A stretch of DNA of 64,000 nucleotides from Massilia sp. YIM B02443 (GTDB lineage: Bacteria > Pseudomonadota > Gammaproteobacteria > Burkholderiales > Burkholderiaceae_D), in the NCBI RefSeq assembly GCF_030411955.1, contig NZ_JASNRA010000001.1, positions 124,001 to 188,000 on the forward strand. The letters are read 5' to 3'. Below, piece after piece: positions 8,863-18,750 of the stretch; within the stretch, counting starts at the first letter, position 1; every line of letters starts with the position of its first letter. A program made the position numbers and the translations under genes. Below the pieces are notes generated by a model. That model had not been told where the DNA came from and did not search any database. It saw only the letters and a program-made list of their open reading frames with translations.

Positions 8863-11517
8863 ATGCGCACCGATACGCCCCAGACCATCTACCGGAAAGA
8901 CTATACCCCGCCAAGCTACCTCGTGGATACTGTCGAGCTCGGCTTCGACCTGGACCCGGCCCGCACCGTCGTCGCCAACCGCTTGACGCTGCGCCGCAAT
9001 CCGCTGGGCGTCGACCGCGCCATCGAACTGCACGGTGAAGACATTGAACTGGTGGCGCTGCGCCTGAACGGCAAGGCTTTGAGCGTCGGCGAATACCGCC
9101 TGGCCAATAATTTGCTGGTCATTCCCGATACACCGGACACGCCGGACGAGCTGGTGCTGGAAATCGAGACCGTCTGCGTGCCCGAGCAGAACACCACGCT
9201 CAGCGGCCTGTACGTGTCGAACGGAAACTTCTTCACGCAATGCGAAGCGGAAGGCTTCCGCCGCATCACCTATTTCCCGGACCGTCCCGATGTGATGGCC
9301 AAGTACACCGTGATGCTGCGCGCGGATAAAGCCCGCTATCCGGTGCTGCTGTCCAACGGCAACCTGATCGAAGAGGGCGAGCTGGACGACGGCCGCCACT
9401 ACGCGCTGTGGGAAGACCCGTTCAAGAAGCCCTCTTACCTGTTCGCGCTGGTGGCGGCGCAGCTGGTGTGTCAGGAAGAAACCTTCCGCCTGGCCGACGG
9501 CCGCGACGCGCTGCTGCAGGTATGGGTCGAAGAGGGCAACCTCGACAAGACCGACTACGCGATGCAGTCGCTCAAGCACAGCATCCGCTGGGACGAGGAA
9601 AAATACGGCCTCGAGCTCGACCTGGACCGCTTCATGATCGTCGCCACCAGCGACTTCAACATGGGCGCGATGGAAAACAAGGGCCTGAACATCTTCAACA
9701 CCAAGTTCGTGCTGGCCAACCCGCGGGTGGCGACCGACATCGACTTCCAGGGTATCGAGGCGGTGGTGGCGCACGAATACTTCCACAACTGGACCGGCAA
9801 CCGCGTGACCTGCCGCGACTGGTTCCAGCTGTCGCTGAAAGAAGGCCTGACCGTGTTCCGCGACCAGGAATTCACGGCCGACATGATCGGCACCGAGACC
9901 GGCCGCGCCGTGACCCGCATCGACCAGGTGCGCACGCTGCGCCAGGCCCAGTTTCCGGAAGACGCCGGCCCGATGGCGCACCCGGTGCGGCCCGACTCGT
10001 TTGTCGAGATCAACAATTTTTATACGGTGACGGTGTACGAAAAAGGCGCCGAGGTGGTGCGCATGTATCAGACCCTGTTCGGCGTCGACGGTTTCCGCAA
10101 AGGCATGGACCTGTACTTCGAGCGCCATGACGAGCAGGCGGTCGAGTGCGACGATTTCCGCCGCGCCATGGCCGACGCCAATGGCGTGAACCTGACCCAG
10201 TTCGAGCGCTGGTACAGCCAGGCCGGCACGCCGGTGCTGCGCTTCGAAGGGCGCTACGACGAAGCGGCGCAAACGTACTCGCTGACGTTGTCGCAATCCT
10301 GCCCCCCAACCCCGGGCCAGCCGGAAAAACTGCCGTTCCACATCCCGGTGGCGGTTGGCCTGCTGGATGCCGACGGCAAGGACATGCCGTTGACGGTCGA
10401 CGGCCAGGAGCGCGGTACCACGGCGGTACTGGAACTGTTCAGCGAAGAGCAGACTTTTGTGTTCAGCAATGTCGCCAGTTCGCCGGTGCCGTCGGTGCTG
10501 CGCAACTTCTCGGCGCCGGTGATCCTGCAGGGCAGCTACCTGGATGTCGACCTGCTGCACCTGTTCAACCACGACAGCGACCCGGTCAACCGCTGGGAAG
10601 CCGGCCAGCGCCTGGCGATGGGCCGCCTGCTCAAACTCACCGGTGAAGCAAAAGTCGGCGCCAGCCTCAACCTGGACGACACCTTCATCGAAGCGATGCG
10701 GAAAATCCTGGTCGACGACAGCCTCGACCCGGCCTTCCGCGAGCAGTGTTTGATGCTGCCGTCCGAAAGCATGATCGCCGAGCAGCTCGACAACGTCGAT
10801 CCGCTGGCGGTGCACATGGCGCGCCAGTTCGTGCGCGCCAACATCGGCAGCCGCCTGCGCACCGAATTGCTGGCCGCCTACCAGGCCAACCTGACCCCGG
10901 GCGATTACAGCCCGGACGCCGCGTCCGCCGGCAAGCGCGCGCTGAAGAACCTGGCGCTGGCTTACCTGAACGCAGCGCCGGACGAAGAAAGCGTGCTGCT
11001 GGCCCAGCGCCAGTTCAACGACGCCGGCAACATGACCGACCGCGCCGCCGCCCTGCAAGCCCTGATCGGCTCGCGGGTGCCGGAAGCGGCCGACGCGCTG
11101 GACGAGTTCTACGAACTGTTCAAGGGCGAAGCGCTGGTGGTGGACAAGTGGTTCTCCATGCAGGCGTCGGCCCCGACCACCGACGTGGCGGCGGTGCGGG
11201 CCTTGATGCGCCATCCGGCCTTCACGCTGCGCAACCCGAACCGTGCGCGCAGCCTGGTGTCTACCTTCTGCGCCAACAACCCGGTCGGCTTCCACGCCCC
11301 GGACGGCAGCGGCTACGATTTCTGGGCCGAACAGGTGATCGCGCTCGACGCGCTCAACCCGCAGGTTGCCAGCCGCCTGGCGCGCGCCATGGACCGCTGG
11401 CGCCGTTATGCACCGGAACTGCAGGTGCAGATGCAGTCGGCGCTGCAGCGCGTTGCGGGCCAGGCCACGCTGTCGAACGACGTGCGGGAAGTGGTGACCA
11501 AGGCACTGTCGAATTGA
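8863..11517 (+). CDS. pepN: Aminopeptidase N (M1 family, cytosolic)
   Basis: An 884-residue zinc aminopeptidase of the E. coli PepN type that removes N-terminal residues from peptides in the cytosol. The substrate-anchoring motif is MGAMENKG (about residues 267-274). The zinc site HEYFHN near residue 303 is followed by the downstream Glu ligand in LKEGLTVF. The C-terminal half carries the PepN-specific DUF3458 region. There is no signal peptide, unlike the two other M1 peptidases at 51-56 kb. A TACAAT box at 8823-8828 may be its -10 element, but no good -35 is seen. Confidence 0.97.
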   Translation: MRTDTPQTIYRKDYTPPSYLVDTVELGFDLDPARTVVANRLTLRRNPLGVDRAIELHGEDIELVALRLNGKALSVGEYRLANNLLVIPDTPDTPDELVLEIETVCVPEQNTTLSGLYVSNGNFFTQCEAEGFRRITYFPDRPDVMAKYTVMLRADKARYPVLLSNGNLIEEGELDDGRHYALWEDPFKKPSYLFALVAAQLVCQEETFRLADGRDALLQVWVEEGNLDKTDYAMQSLKHSIRWDEEKYGLELDLDRFMIVATSDFNMGAMENKGLNIFNTKFVLANPRVATDIDFQGIEAVVAHEYFHNWTGNRVTCRDWFQLSLKEGLTVFRDQEFTADMIGTETGRAVTRIDQVRTLRQAQFPEDAGPMAHPVRPDSFVEINNFYTVTVYEKGAEVVRMYQTLFGVDGFRKGMDLYFERHDEQAVECDDFRRAMADANGVNLTQFERWYSQAGTPVLRFEGRYDEAAQTYSLTLSQSCPPTPGQPEKLPFHIPVAVGLLDADGKDMPLTVDGQERGTTAVLELFSEEQTFVFSNVASSPVPSVLRNFSAPVILQGSYLDVDLLHLFNHDSDPVNRWEAGQRLAMGRLLKLTGEAKVGASLNLDDTFIEAMRKILVDDSLDPAFREQCLMLPSESMIAEQLDNVDPLAVHMARQFVRANIGSRLRTELLAAYQANLTPGDYSPDAASAGKRALKNLALAYLNAAPDEESVLLAQRQFNDAGNMTDRAAALQALIGSRVPEAADALDEFYELFKGEALVVDKWFSMQASAPTTDVAAVRALMRHPAFTLRNPNRARSLVSTFCANNPVGFHAPDGSGYDFWAEQVIALDALNPQVASRLARAMDRWRRYAPELQVQMQSALQRVAGQATLSNDVREVVTKALSN

Positions 11518-11534
11518 TTAAAACGGTGGCCATC

Positions 11535-11659
11535 GTAGGGTTGGCCTAGGCGGCCCCGCACTCCGCCGCCGACGCGGTGATTGTTATCGGCTCCGATATC
11601 GTGCCGGATGATCTTGCTGCGAACGATCACCGCGTCGGCGGCAAAGCCGCCAACCCTAC
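11535..11659 (-). repeat. MITE-like palindromic intergenic element, copy 1
   Basis: A 125-bp element bounded by GTAGGGTTGGC at the left and its complement GCCAACCCTAC at the right. Inside, the inverted segments containing CCGCCGACGCGGTGAT can also pair. A second copy, in the opposite orientation, is at 49454-49579 and shares the ends and the internal GCAGCAA..ATCATCCG segment. There is no coding capacity and no clear target-site duplication. It sits in the pepN-fbp spacer, about 55 bp before the fbp start. Confidence 0.8.
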
Positions 11660-11715
11660 GTCGTCGATAGTTGGCCGCACCGTACAAAAGAATTGAAACC
11701 AAACCTGAGGAAGTC

Positions 11716-12717
<1,002 letters not shown>

Positions 12718-12868
12718 ACACCTGACTCGGCAAATGATCCGGGAACTTGCCAGGCACTGTAGAAATACAGACTAGCAAGTTTACGGGATTGTTTGCTAGA
12801 ATATGGTTCTTTCATCAGTACGCGTCTTTGCGCATGCATTGAAGCAGTACAGGCGAAACCCAGGTTTC

Positions 12869-12944
12869 GCCGCTGTAGCTCAGTCGGTAGAGCAGCGCAT
12901 TCGTAATGCGAAGGTCACCAGTTCGATTCCGGTCAGCGGCACCA
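12869..12944 (+). tRNA. tRNA-Thr (anticodon CGT)
   Basis: A 76-nt cloverleaf with acceptor stem GCCGCTG/CAGCGGC and encoded ACCA end. The D-arm is GCTC..GAGC, the anticodon loop TTCGTAA gives anticodon CGT, and the T-arm contains GTTCGATTC. The anticodon arm is the same as in E. coli tRNA-Thr(CGT). A TAGAAT box at 12797-12802 is a possible -10 element. A strong terminator follows 20 bp downstream. Confidence 0.97.
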
Positions 12945-12962
12945 AAACAAGTAGTTGGATCA

Positions 12963-12997
12963 AAGGGTTACAAGCGAAAGCGTGTAACCCTTTTTTC
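12963..12997 (+). terminator. Rho-independent terminator after tRNA-Thr
   Basis: The inverted repeat AAGGGTTACA / TGTAACCCTT encloses a GCGAAAGCG mini-stem and is followed by a run of six T. It ends the tRNA transcript. Confidence 0.9.
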
Positions 12998-13031
12998 TTT
13001 TCATGGTACGCGCATGGTGCATCGCGATGTC

Positions 13032-13934
13032 TCATGACGCTTCACTTATTTTCCGCGGCGATGCGCCGAGAACGCGTTTGAACGCTGCACCGAAGGCGCT
13101 GTCCGACTCGTAGCCGAGCGATGTTGCGACGCTGCTGATGGTGGCCCCTTTCATGGCCAGACGCTCGCAGGCCAGCAGCATGCGCCAGCGTGTAACGTAA
13201 GCCATCGGCGCCTCGCCCACTGTCCCGGCAAAGTGCGCGGCAAACGCCGAACGCGACATGCCGGCGGCGGCGGCAAGCAGCGCAACGGTCCAGGGGCGTC
13301 CCGGTTCGGCATGGACGGCGCTGAACGCCATGCTCAGCTTGCTGTCCTGCAGCGCGTACAACCAGTTGCCCCGCCCCGGCGGCACGCTGTCGAGGTATTG
13401 GCGCAGGGCTTCGATGAGCAGCGCCTGAGCAAAATGGCTGGCCATCAACTGCCCGCCCGGCCGTGGGCAGCGCAATTCTTCCATCAGCCGTGCAATCGAT
13501 CGCCGCAAGGCTTCACCTGTGGCCGACACGACGTGCAATACCTCCGGCAACATGGCGAGCAAGATGCCGGCATGAGTACTGCCAAAGCCAAAGTAGCCAC
13601 CCAGCCCGGCGCAGTCGATGCCGGTCCCGATGTGCGCCACATTCCCGGGTCCGACTACCGTCAATGCCTCGGCGACGTCGACTGCCCGACTTTCCAGGTC
13701 GCTGCACAAGCGGAAGGCGGTGCCGCCCGACACCATCACCACATCGCCCTGCCGCAAGCGGCGCTGGCCGATCGGCGCATCGCCATACAGCCAGCAGCTG
13801 CCCAGCGTGATCGCGAAGCACTTCAACGAGCCGTCGGCGGGATAATGGAGAGACCAGCTTCCGCCCGCTTCCAACCCGCGAAAGGCGTAGTCGGTGGGAC
13901 GCAACATCGATAACACATCGGACAATGGATCCAT
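13032..13934 (-). CDS. AraC-family transcriptional regulator with cupin sensor
   Basis: A 300-residue regulator. The N-terminal two thirds look like the AraC-type cupin sensor (RQGDVVMVSGGTAF, about residues 60-75). The C-terminal 100 residues form the double helix-turn-helix, seen in PWTVALLAAAAGMSRSAFAAHF and ISSVATSLGYESDSAFGAAFKR near the end. It is transcribed away from the dehydrogenase/MBL/DUF2306 operon across a 198-bp divergent spacer, so that operon is its likely target. The effector cannot be told from sequence. A second ATG one codon upstream is equally possible. Confidence 0.9.
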   Translation of the reverse strand: MDPLSDVLSMLRPTDYAFRGLEAGGSWSLHYPADGSLKCFAITLGSCWLYGDAPIGQRRLRQGDVVMVSGGTAFRLCSDLESRAVDVAEALTVVGPGNVAHIGTGIDCAGLGGYFGFGSTHAGILLAMLPEVLHVVSATGEALRRSIARLMEELRCPRPGGQLMASHFAQALLIEALRQYLDSVPPGRGNWLYALQDSKLSMAFSAVHAEPGRPWTVALLAAAAGMSRSAFAAHFAGTVGEAPMAYVTRWRMLLACERLAMKGATISSVATSLGYESDSAFGAAFKRVLGASPRKISEAS

Positions 13935-14132
13935 CAATCAGGCCAGCGTGAGCATTCAAACCACGCATCATATCCGTTCGCGATAGCGACCGCCGCGCTG
14001 CCACCAGCCTGTTCGGCTAATTATTTTGGATAGGCCATTGCTGGACGAATGCGACGATTTCAGCGGGTTTTGCGCATTGTCGATCCATTCCTCTCTGCTT
14101 AGCATGTGTGCTCGTCATCTCGGAGCGCACCC

Positions 14133-15257
14133 ATGCAAGATACCGTCAACAATGCCTTGTGGCTCGCTGCCAAGCAGGCCGCGTACAGCGTGGCGCCGGC
14201 GCCGTATACCGCGCCGCGCGGCCGCGAAGTGGTCGTGCGCACGCGCGCCGTCGCAATCAACGCCTTCGATCGCCATCTCCAGACCATCGGCTCGCTCGCT
14301 TGTCCGTGGCTGACCTATCCCATGGTCGTCGGCCATGATCTGGCTGGCGACGTGGTCGAAGTGGGCGAGGCCGTCACCCGCTTCCGGCCTGGAGATCGCG
14401 TGCTGGGCCTGGCCGCCGGTGTCGACAAGGGGCGCAATCGCGCGGCGGAAGGCGCGTTTCAGCATTACGTCGTGCTGCTCGAACACATGATGACGCCGTT
14501 GCCTGCCGAGCTGAGTTACACCCAGGCCAGTGTGCTGCCGCTGGGCCTGTCGACGGCGGCCTGCGCCTTGTTCCAGGACGATTTCCTGGCCCTCGCGCCG
14601 CCCCGGCTGCAGCGGCAGCTTCGCGGCGAGACCGTCATCGTCTGGGGCGGTTCGACCAGCGTCGGTGCGAATGCGATCCAGTTGGCCGCCGCCGCCGGCT
14701 ACGATGTGCTGACCACCTGTTCCCCCGCGAATTTTGAATTTGTCCGGGCATTGGGAGCGCGCCAGGCATTCGATTACCGCAGCGCCAGCGTCGTGGCCGA
14801 TCTGGTGGGCGCGCTCCGACAGTCGCGCTGTGCCGGCGCGGTGGCGATCGGCCCGGGCGCCGCGTCCGCCTGCCTGGACCTGGTGGCCGCAGCAGGCGGC
14901 GCGCGTACCGTGGCGGTGGTCACGCCACCCGCCACCTTCGACGGCATCCCCGCCGGTCGCGGACGCCTGCGCAAGCTGCTGCCCATTCTGCTCGATAACG
15001 CAACCGGCCTGCTGAAACTGACGTGGCGTGCCAGGCGGCGCGGTGTCGCTACGCCGTTTGTATGGGGCACCTCCCTGATTCACAACCGGGTGGGCCCGCT
15101 GATTTTCCAGGATTACCTGCCAGAGGCGCTGGCGCGCGGTGCATTCAAGCCTGCTCCGCCCTGTCAGGTCGCAGGCCACGGCCTGGAGGCGATACCGGGA
15201 ACGATGGCAATGCATGCGGCAGGCGTGTCTGCCGCCAAACTGGTCGTGACGCTGTGA
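14133..15257 (+). CDS. Zinc-independent medium-chain alcohol dehydrogenase-like oxidoreductase
   Basis: A 374-residue MDR-superfamily protein. The N-terminal GroES-like domain contains MVVGHDLAGDVVEVGE (about residues 68-83). The nucleotide-binding domain contains VIVWGGSTSVGANAIQLAAAAG. The GHD segment replaces the GHE of zinc enzymes and a structural zinc cysteine cluster is missing, so a zinc-free enoyl- or quinone-reductase-type activity is more likely. The substrate is unknown. ATG 14133 has a CGGAG ribosome site. It is the first gene of a three-gene operon, two bases before the next start. Confidence 0.85.
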   Translation: MQDTVNNALWLAAKQAAYSVAPAPYTAPRGREVVVRTRAVAINAFDRHLQTIGSLACPWLTYPMVVGHDLAGDVVEVGEAVTRFRPGDRVLGLAAGVDKGRNRAAEGAFQHYVVLLEHMMTPLPAELSYTQASVLPLGLSTAACALFQDDFLALAPPRLQRQLRGETVIVWGGSTSVGANAIQLAAAAGYDVLTTCSPANFEFVRALGARQAFDYRSASVVADLVGALRQSRCAGAVAIGPGAASACLDLVAAAGGARTVAVVTPPATFDGIPAGRGRLRKLLPILLDNATGLLKLTWRARRRGVATPFVWGTSLIHNRVGPLIFQDYLPEALARGAFKPAPPCQVAGHGLEAIPGTMAMHAAGVSAAKLVVTL

Positions 15258-15259
15258 AC

Positions 15260-16345
15260 ATGCGCAAGAAAAATTTCTGGCGCGGCCTGCTGGGCCTGCC
15301 GTTACTGACGGGCTGTGCGTTCAGCGGCGCCGATGTCCCCGGTTCGCCTTACGCGGCATCCGCCCAGTATGCCGGCGGCGTGTTCCATAACCAGGACGGT
15401 TCAGCGGGCCCGGCGGGCGCCGGCAACTGGCGCGCCGGTCTGCGGGCGCTGTTGCGTGCCAAGGTCGACACCGTGCCGAAGACAGCCATCCCGGTGCAGC
15501 GGCTCTCCGCGCAGGTGCTGGATGGCTTGGAAGGCAACGCCAACCACCTGGTCCGGCTCGGCCATTCGTCGCTGCTGCTCAAGCTGCAAGGGAAGTACTG
15601 GCTCGTCGATCCCGTCCTGAGCCGGCGCGCGTCGCCCGTGCGCTTCGCCGGTCCGCGCCGGTATAGCGAACCGCCCCTGCCACCGGAAGCGTTGCCCGAT
15701 ATCGAAGGTGTCGTCATCTCGCACGACCATTACGATCATCTGGATGCGCCCACGATGGCGGTTCTTGCCACCCGTGCCCGGCGCTACCTTGTGCCGCTGG
15801 GCCTCAAGGCGCGCCTGGTGGGCATGGGCGTACCCGGACAGCGCATCACCGAGCTGGACTGGTGGGAGTCGGTCACGCTCGACGGGCTGGTCGTCACGGC
15901 AACCCCGGCGCAACACTTCTCCGGCCGTGGGCCATGGGATACCAATCGCACCTTGTGGGCTTCCTGGGTGTTCGAATCGGCCGGTCAGCGCATCTTCTTC
16001 AGTGGCGACTCGGGTTATTTCGGCGGGTTTCGCCAGATCGGCCAGCGCTTTGGCCCCTTCGACGCCGTCTGTATCGAAAATGGCGCTTACGACCCGGCAT
16101 GGCCGGACATTCACATGCGGCCGGAGCAAACCTTGCAGGCGTTCCTCGACCTGCGCGGAAAACTGCTGGTTCCTGTGCACAACGCCACCTTCGACCTCGC
16201 CTTCCATGCGTGGAGTGCGCCGCTGGAGGCCATTGCCCGCCTGGCCGAAACGCAAGGCATTGCGCTGGCGACGCCGCAGCTGGGTGAGCCGGTGACCATC
16301 GGGCGCGCCAGGGTCAATCGGCGTTGGCGGGAGGCGATTCGATGA
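15260..16345 (+). CDS. Metallo-beta-lactamase-fold lipoprotein (NAPE-PLD/UlaG-like)
   Basis: A 361-residue metallohydrolase. The N-terminus MRKKNFWRGLLGLPLLTGC has the lipobox LTGC, so the protein is probably lipid-anchored. The MBL motif HDHYDH lies in the SHDHYDHLD segment near residue 155. Later ligands are suggested by AQHFSGRG, FFSGDSGYF and LVPVHNATF. This pattern matches the N-acyl-phosphatidylethanolamine phospholipase D-like/UlaG group. A GTG two codons upstream could also start it. The gene overlaps the next one by four bases, so coupling is likely. Confidence 0.88.
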   Translation: MRKKNFWRGLLGLPLLTGCAFSGADVPGSPYAASAQYAGGVFHNQDGSAGPAGAGNWRAGLRALLRAKVDTVPKTAIPVQRLSAQVLDGLEGNANHLVRLGHSSLLLKLQGKYWLVDPVLSRRASPVRFAGPRRYSEPPLPPEALPDIEGVVISHDHYDHLDAPTMAVLATRARRYLVPLGLKARLVGMGVPGQRITELDWWESVTLDGLVVTATPAQHFSGRGPWDTNRTLWASWVFESAGQRIFFSGDSGYFGGFRQIGQRFGPFDAVCIENGAYDPAWPDIHMRPEQTLQAFLDLRGKLLVPVHNATFDLAFHAWSAPLEAIARLAETQGIALATPQLGEPVTIGRARVNRRWREAIR

Positions 16346-16971
16346 GCGGGACAGCGCGCGCAGTCGACATGGAGCCGGGAAGGATGCTATCGAAAGCGAT
16401 CCGCTACGGCGGCGCGCTGCTCGGCGTAGGTGTCGGATTGCTGTCCCTTCGCTATATTGCAGGGGTCGGACCGGTGCCGGCGAACGTGCTTGCCAACCGG
16501 TACTTCGATCCCTGGATTGCCGTGCATGCCGTCGCGGCATCCATCGCCCTGATGCTGGGCGCCATGCAACTGTCCAGCGTCATGCGGCGGCGCTGGCCGG
16601 GACTGCATCGCGCGAGCGGGTGGCTGTATGTCCTGGGTTGCATCGTCGGCGCTGCCTCGGCGCTCGTCTTGTCGGCGGGCCTGTCATCGGGCCCGGTGGC
16701 GGCTGCAGGTTTCGGCGCGCTTGGTGTGCTGTGGCTGCATGCCACGATGCAGGGCCTTGGCAGCGCGCGCGCACGCGATTTTTCGCGCCACCGGGCCTGG
16801 ATGATCCGCTCTTACGCATTGACGTTCGCGGCGGTCACGCTGCGCGTCTACCTTCCGGCGTCCCAGCTGATCGGTATCGATTTCGACCTCGCCTACCGCT
16901 GCATCGCATGGCTGGCCTGGGTGCCGAATGTGGTGATTGCCGAAGTGTGTATCCGGCATGGCGCCCGCTAA
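16342..16971 (+). CDS. DUF2306 membrane protein
   Basis: A 209-residue integral membrane protein with about five or six helices that fits DUF2306. Characteristic elements are HAVAASIALMLGAMQ and the His-bearing WPGLHRASGWLYVLGC and FSRHRAWMIRSYALTFAAVTLR segments; the conserved histidines resemble haem-binding membrane proteins. It overlaps the upstream MBL gene (ATGA), completing the operon. It converges on the secretin gene with only 28 bp between the stops. Function is unknown. Confidence 0.85.
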   Translation: MSGTARAVDMEPGRMLSKAIRYGGALLGVGVGLLSLRYIAGVGPVPANVLANRYFDPWIAVHAVAASIALMLGAMQLSSVMRRRWPGLHRASGWLYVLGCIVGAASALVLSAGLSSGPVAAAGFGALGVLWLHATMQGLGSARARDFSRHRAWMIRSYALTFAAVTLRVYLPASQLIGIDFDLAYRCIAWLAWVPNVVIAEVCIRHGAR

Positions 16972-16999
16972 CGTTTTTATGTCCGTCGTGTCAGGGGAC

Positions 17000-18406
17000 T
17001 CAGTCCGCGATCCGCTCCAGCTTGCGGTCGAGCGCCTCGCTGCGCACCTGCATCGCCTGCTCTGCCTGTTCCAGCGTGCGTTCGGTGACGCCGTCGATCG
17101 CGGCGCCGCCGGCCGGCACGATGCGCGGCGTGATCACGACGATGGTCTCGGTCGCCGAGCCGCCGTCGTCGGTGCTGGAGAACGCGGCGCCGATCACGGG
17201 AATGTCCGACAGCAGCGGTATGCCCTGGCGCCGATAGGTCTTGCTGCGCTTGATCAGGCCGCCGATCAGCACCGGCTGGCCATCGTTGGCCACCAGCTGG
17301 GTATTCACCTCGGTGGTCTTCTTCGACGGAATGCCGGCCGACACCGTGCCCGAGCTGACCTCGGGCCGCACCTTCAGCATGATGCGGCCGTCGGCGTCGA
17401 TCGACGGCGTCACGCGCAGGATCACGCCGGTGTCCAGGAACTGGATCGATTCGGAGGTGACGTTGTTGATGGTGGTGGTCAGGCGGTAGCCGAGCTGGTC
17501 GCCGACATTGGTGCTGGCTTCCTGGTCTTCCAGCGCCAGCAGGCGCGGCGTCGCCAGCGTGTGCACCCGGCCCTTGTTGCTCAGCGCGCTGAGGTAGGCG
17601 TCGATGTTCTTGTTCACCAGGTTCAGGTAGAAGCGCGGGCCGACGCGGGTGGCAAAGCCGGTCGCGGCGGCCACGTCCGGACCATCGGCGTTGAACACGC
17701 GCGTCCAGTCGACCCCGAAGTTTTCGTTCTGGTCGAGCGTGATCTCCAGGATCTTGGCCTCGATCAGGATCTGCTGCGGCGCCTTGTCGATTTCGCGCAG
17801 CGCCGCGGCGGCGCGCGCCAGGCCGGCGGGGTTGGCTTCGAGCACCACGGTCCGGGTCTGTTCCAGCACCGTCACCGCGCCCAGCGGGCCGAGCTGGCGT
17901 GCCAGGATCGCGCCGACCTTGGCCACGTCGGCATAGCGCACCTTCAGCGCCTTGACCTGCAGCGCCCCGGCGCCGGCGCCGTCCAGCGCCGCGCTCTTGC
18001 GGTCCTCCACCAGGAAGCCGCCGGCGCGCTCGCTGACCACGTAGCCGCCGGCCTCGGCGATGGCGCTCACGGCCTCGCGCACGGTCATGTCGTACAGGTT
18101 GATCGAGACCCTGCCGCCGACGCCACGGCCGAGCATGATGTTGACGCGGGCGCTGCGCGCGATCATGTTGAACAGCTCGTCGATCGGGGTGTCGCGGAAG
18201 GTGTACGACATGGTGGCCGGCGCAGCGATCACGGCCGCCGCTGTGGCTGTGGCAGCGGCCGCAGTGATCGTCGTCGTGGTAGTTGTCGATGCGGTGGTGG
18301 ATGCGGCACCGGCCGGCGCGGGTGCGCTCTGGCCGAGCGCGAAGGCGGGCAGCGCGATCGCGGCGCACAGCGCCAGCAGCGCGGATATCGGGTGGCGCGG
18401 GGTCAT
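17000..18406 (-). CDS. gspD: Secretin of the T2SS/MSHA-like machine
   Basis: A 468-residue outer-membrane secretin. It has a signal peptide ending near ALPAFALG and a low-complexity Thr/Ala linker (about residues 25-65). An N-domain/STN-like region (TPIDELFNMIARSARVNI) is followed by a short N1-type domain. The C-terminal secretin core contains TPRLLALEDQEASTNVGDQLGYR and VGPRFYLNLVNK. It is shorter than classical GspD (about 650) and closer to MshL/PilQ-like secretins. It is the last gene of the cluster, and its start overlaps the small gene upstream by four bases. Confidence 0.9.
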   Translation of the reverse strand: MTPRHPISALLALCAAIALPAFALGQSAPAPAGAASTTASTTTTTTITAAAATATAAAVIAAPATMSYTFRDTPIDELFNMIARSARVNIMLGRGVGGRVSINLYDMTVREAVSAIAEAGGYVVSERAGGFLVEDRKSAALDGAGAGALQVKALKVRYADVAKVGAILARQLGPLGAVTVLEQTRTVVLEANPAGLARAAAALREIDKAPQQILIEAKILEITLDQNENFGVDWTRVFNADGPDVAAATGFATRVGPRFYLNLVNKNIDAYLSALSNKGRVHTLATPRLLALEDQEASTNVGDQLGYRLTTTINNVTSESIQFLDTGVILRVTPSIDADGRIMLKVRPEVSSGTVSAGIPSKKTTEVNTQLVANDGQPVLIGGLIKRSKTYRRQGIPLLSDIPVIGAAFSSTDDGGSATETIVVITPRIVPAGGAAIDGVTERTLEQAEQAMQVRSEALDRKLERIAD

Positions 18407-18750
18407 GGAGATTCCTTGTCTTGCATGGTCAACAGCTGTGCGTGGCCGTTACGGACGATCAGCACGCCGCGCGCATCGATGCGGCGCACGGTGTAGCCGG
18501 AAAACTGCTCGCCGACGGCGACGATGTGGCCGTCGATATTCGCCAGCGACTGCTGCGCGTTGAGCACCAGCGCGCGCAGGCGCGGCGGCGCCGCCGGCGT
18601 GCTGTCCACCGGCGCGGTCGGCGGCGGCGCGGCGGGCCGCTGGAACGGGTCGCGCAAGGCCGCCCATGGCGTGCTGTCCGCCGGCGCGGCCGCCGAAGGC
18701 GCGGCGGCGGCCATGCCCAGCACCAGTGCCGATAGCCGGGCGCGCATCAT
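18403..18750 (-). CDS. Small MshK/PilP/GspC-like periplasmic adaptor
   Basis: A 115-residue secreted protein: signal peptide (cleavage after SAAA, about residue 22), a Pro-rich linker, then a compact beta domain (LRALVLNAQQSLANIDG..VAVGEQFSGYTVRRIDARGVLI). This order and the DPFQRP motif before the domain are as in MshK and PilP, which bridge the inner-membrane platform to the secretin. It overlaps genes on both sides by four bases, consistent with that bridging role. The family is inferred from pattern and position, not from strong identity. Confidence 0.7.
   Translation of the reverse strand: MMRARLSALVLGMAAAAPSAAAPADSTPWAALRDPFQRPAAPPPTAPVDSTPAAPPRLRALVLNAQQSLANIDGHIVAVGEQFSGYTVRRIDARGVLIVRNGHAQLLTMQDKESP

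Noticed and set aside
8848..11295. 815-codon minus-strand open frame
   Set aside because: Lies antisense to pepN, which has complete catalytic motifs; His/Gln/Val-rich shadow.
11535..11659. Active transposon
   Set aside because: No transposase and no target-site duplication; only a short palindromic element can be claimed.
12803..13081. 92-codon plus-strand open frame
   Set aside because: It runs through the tRNA-Thr gene and its terminator.
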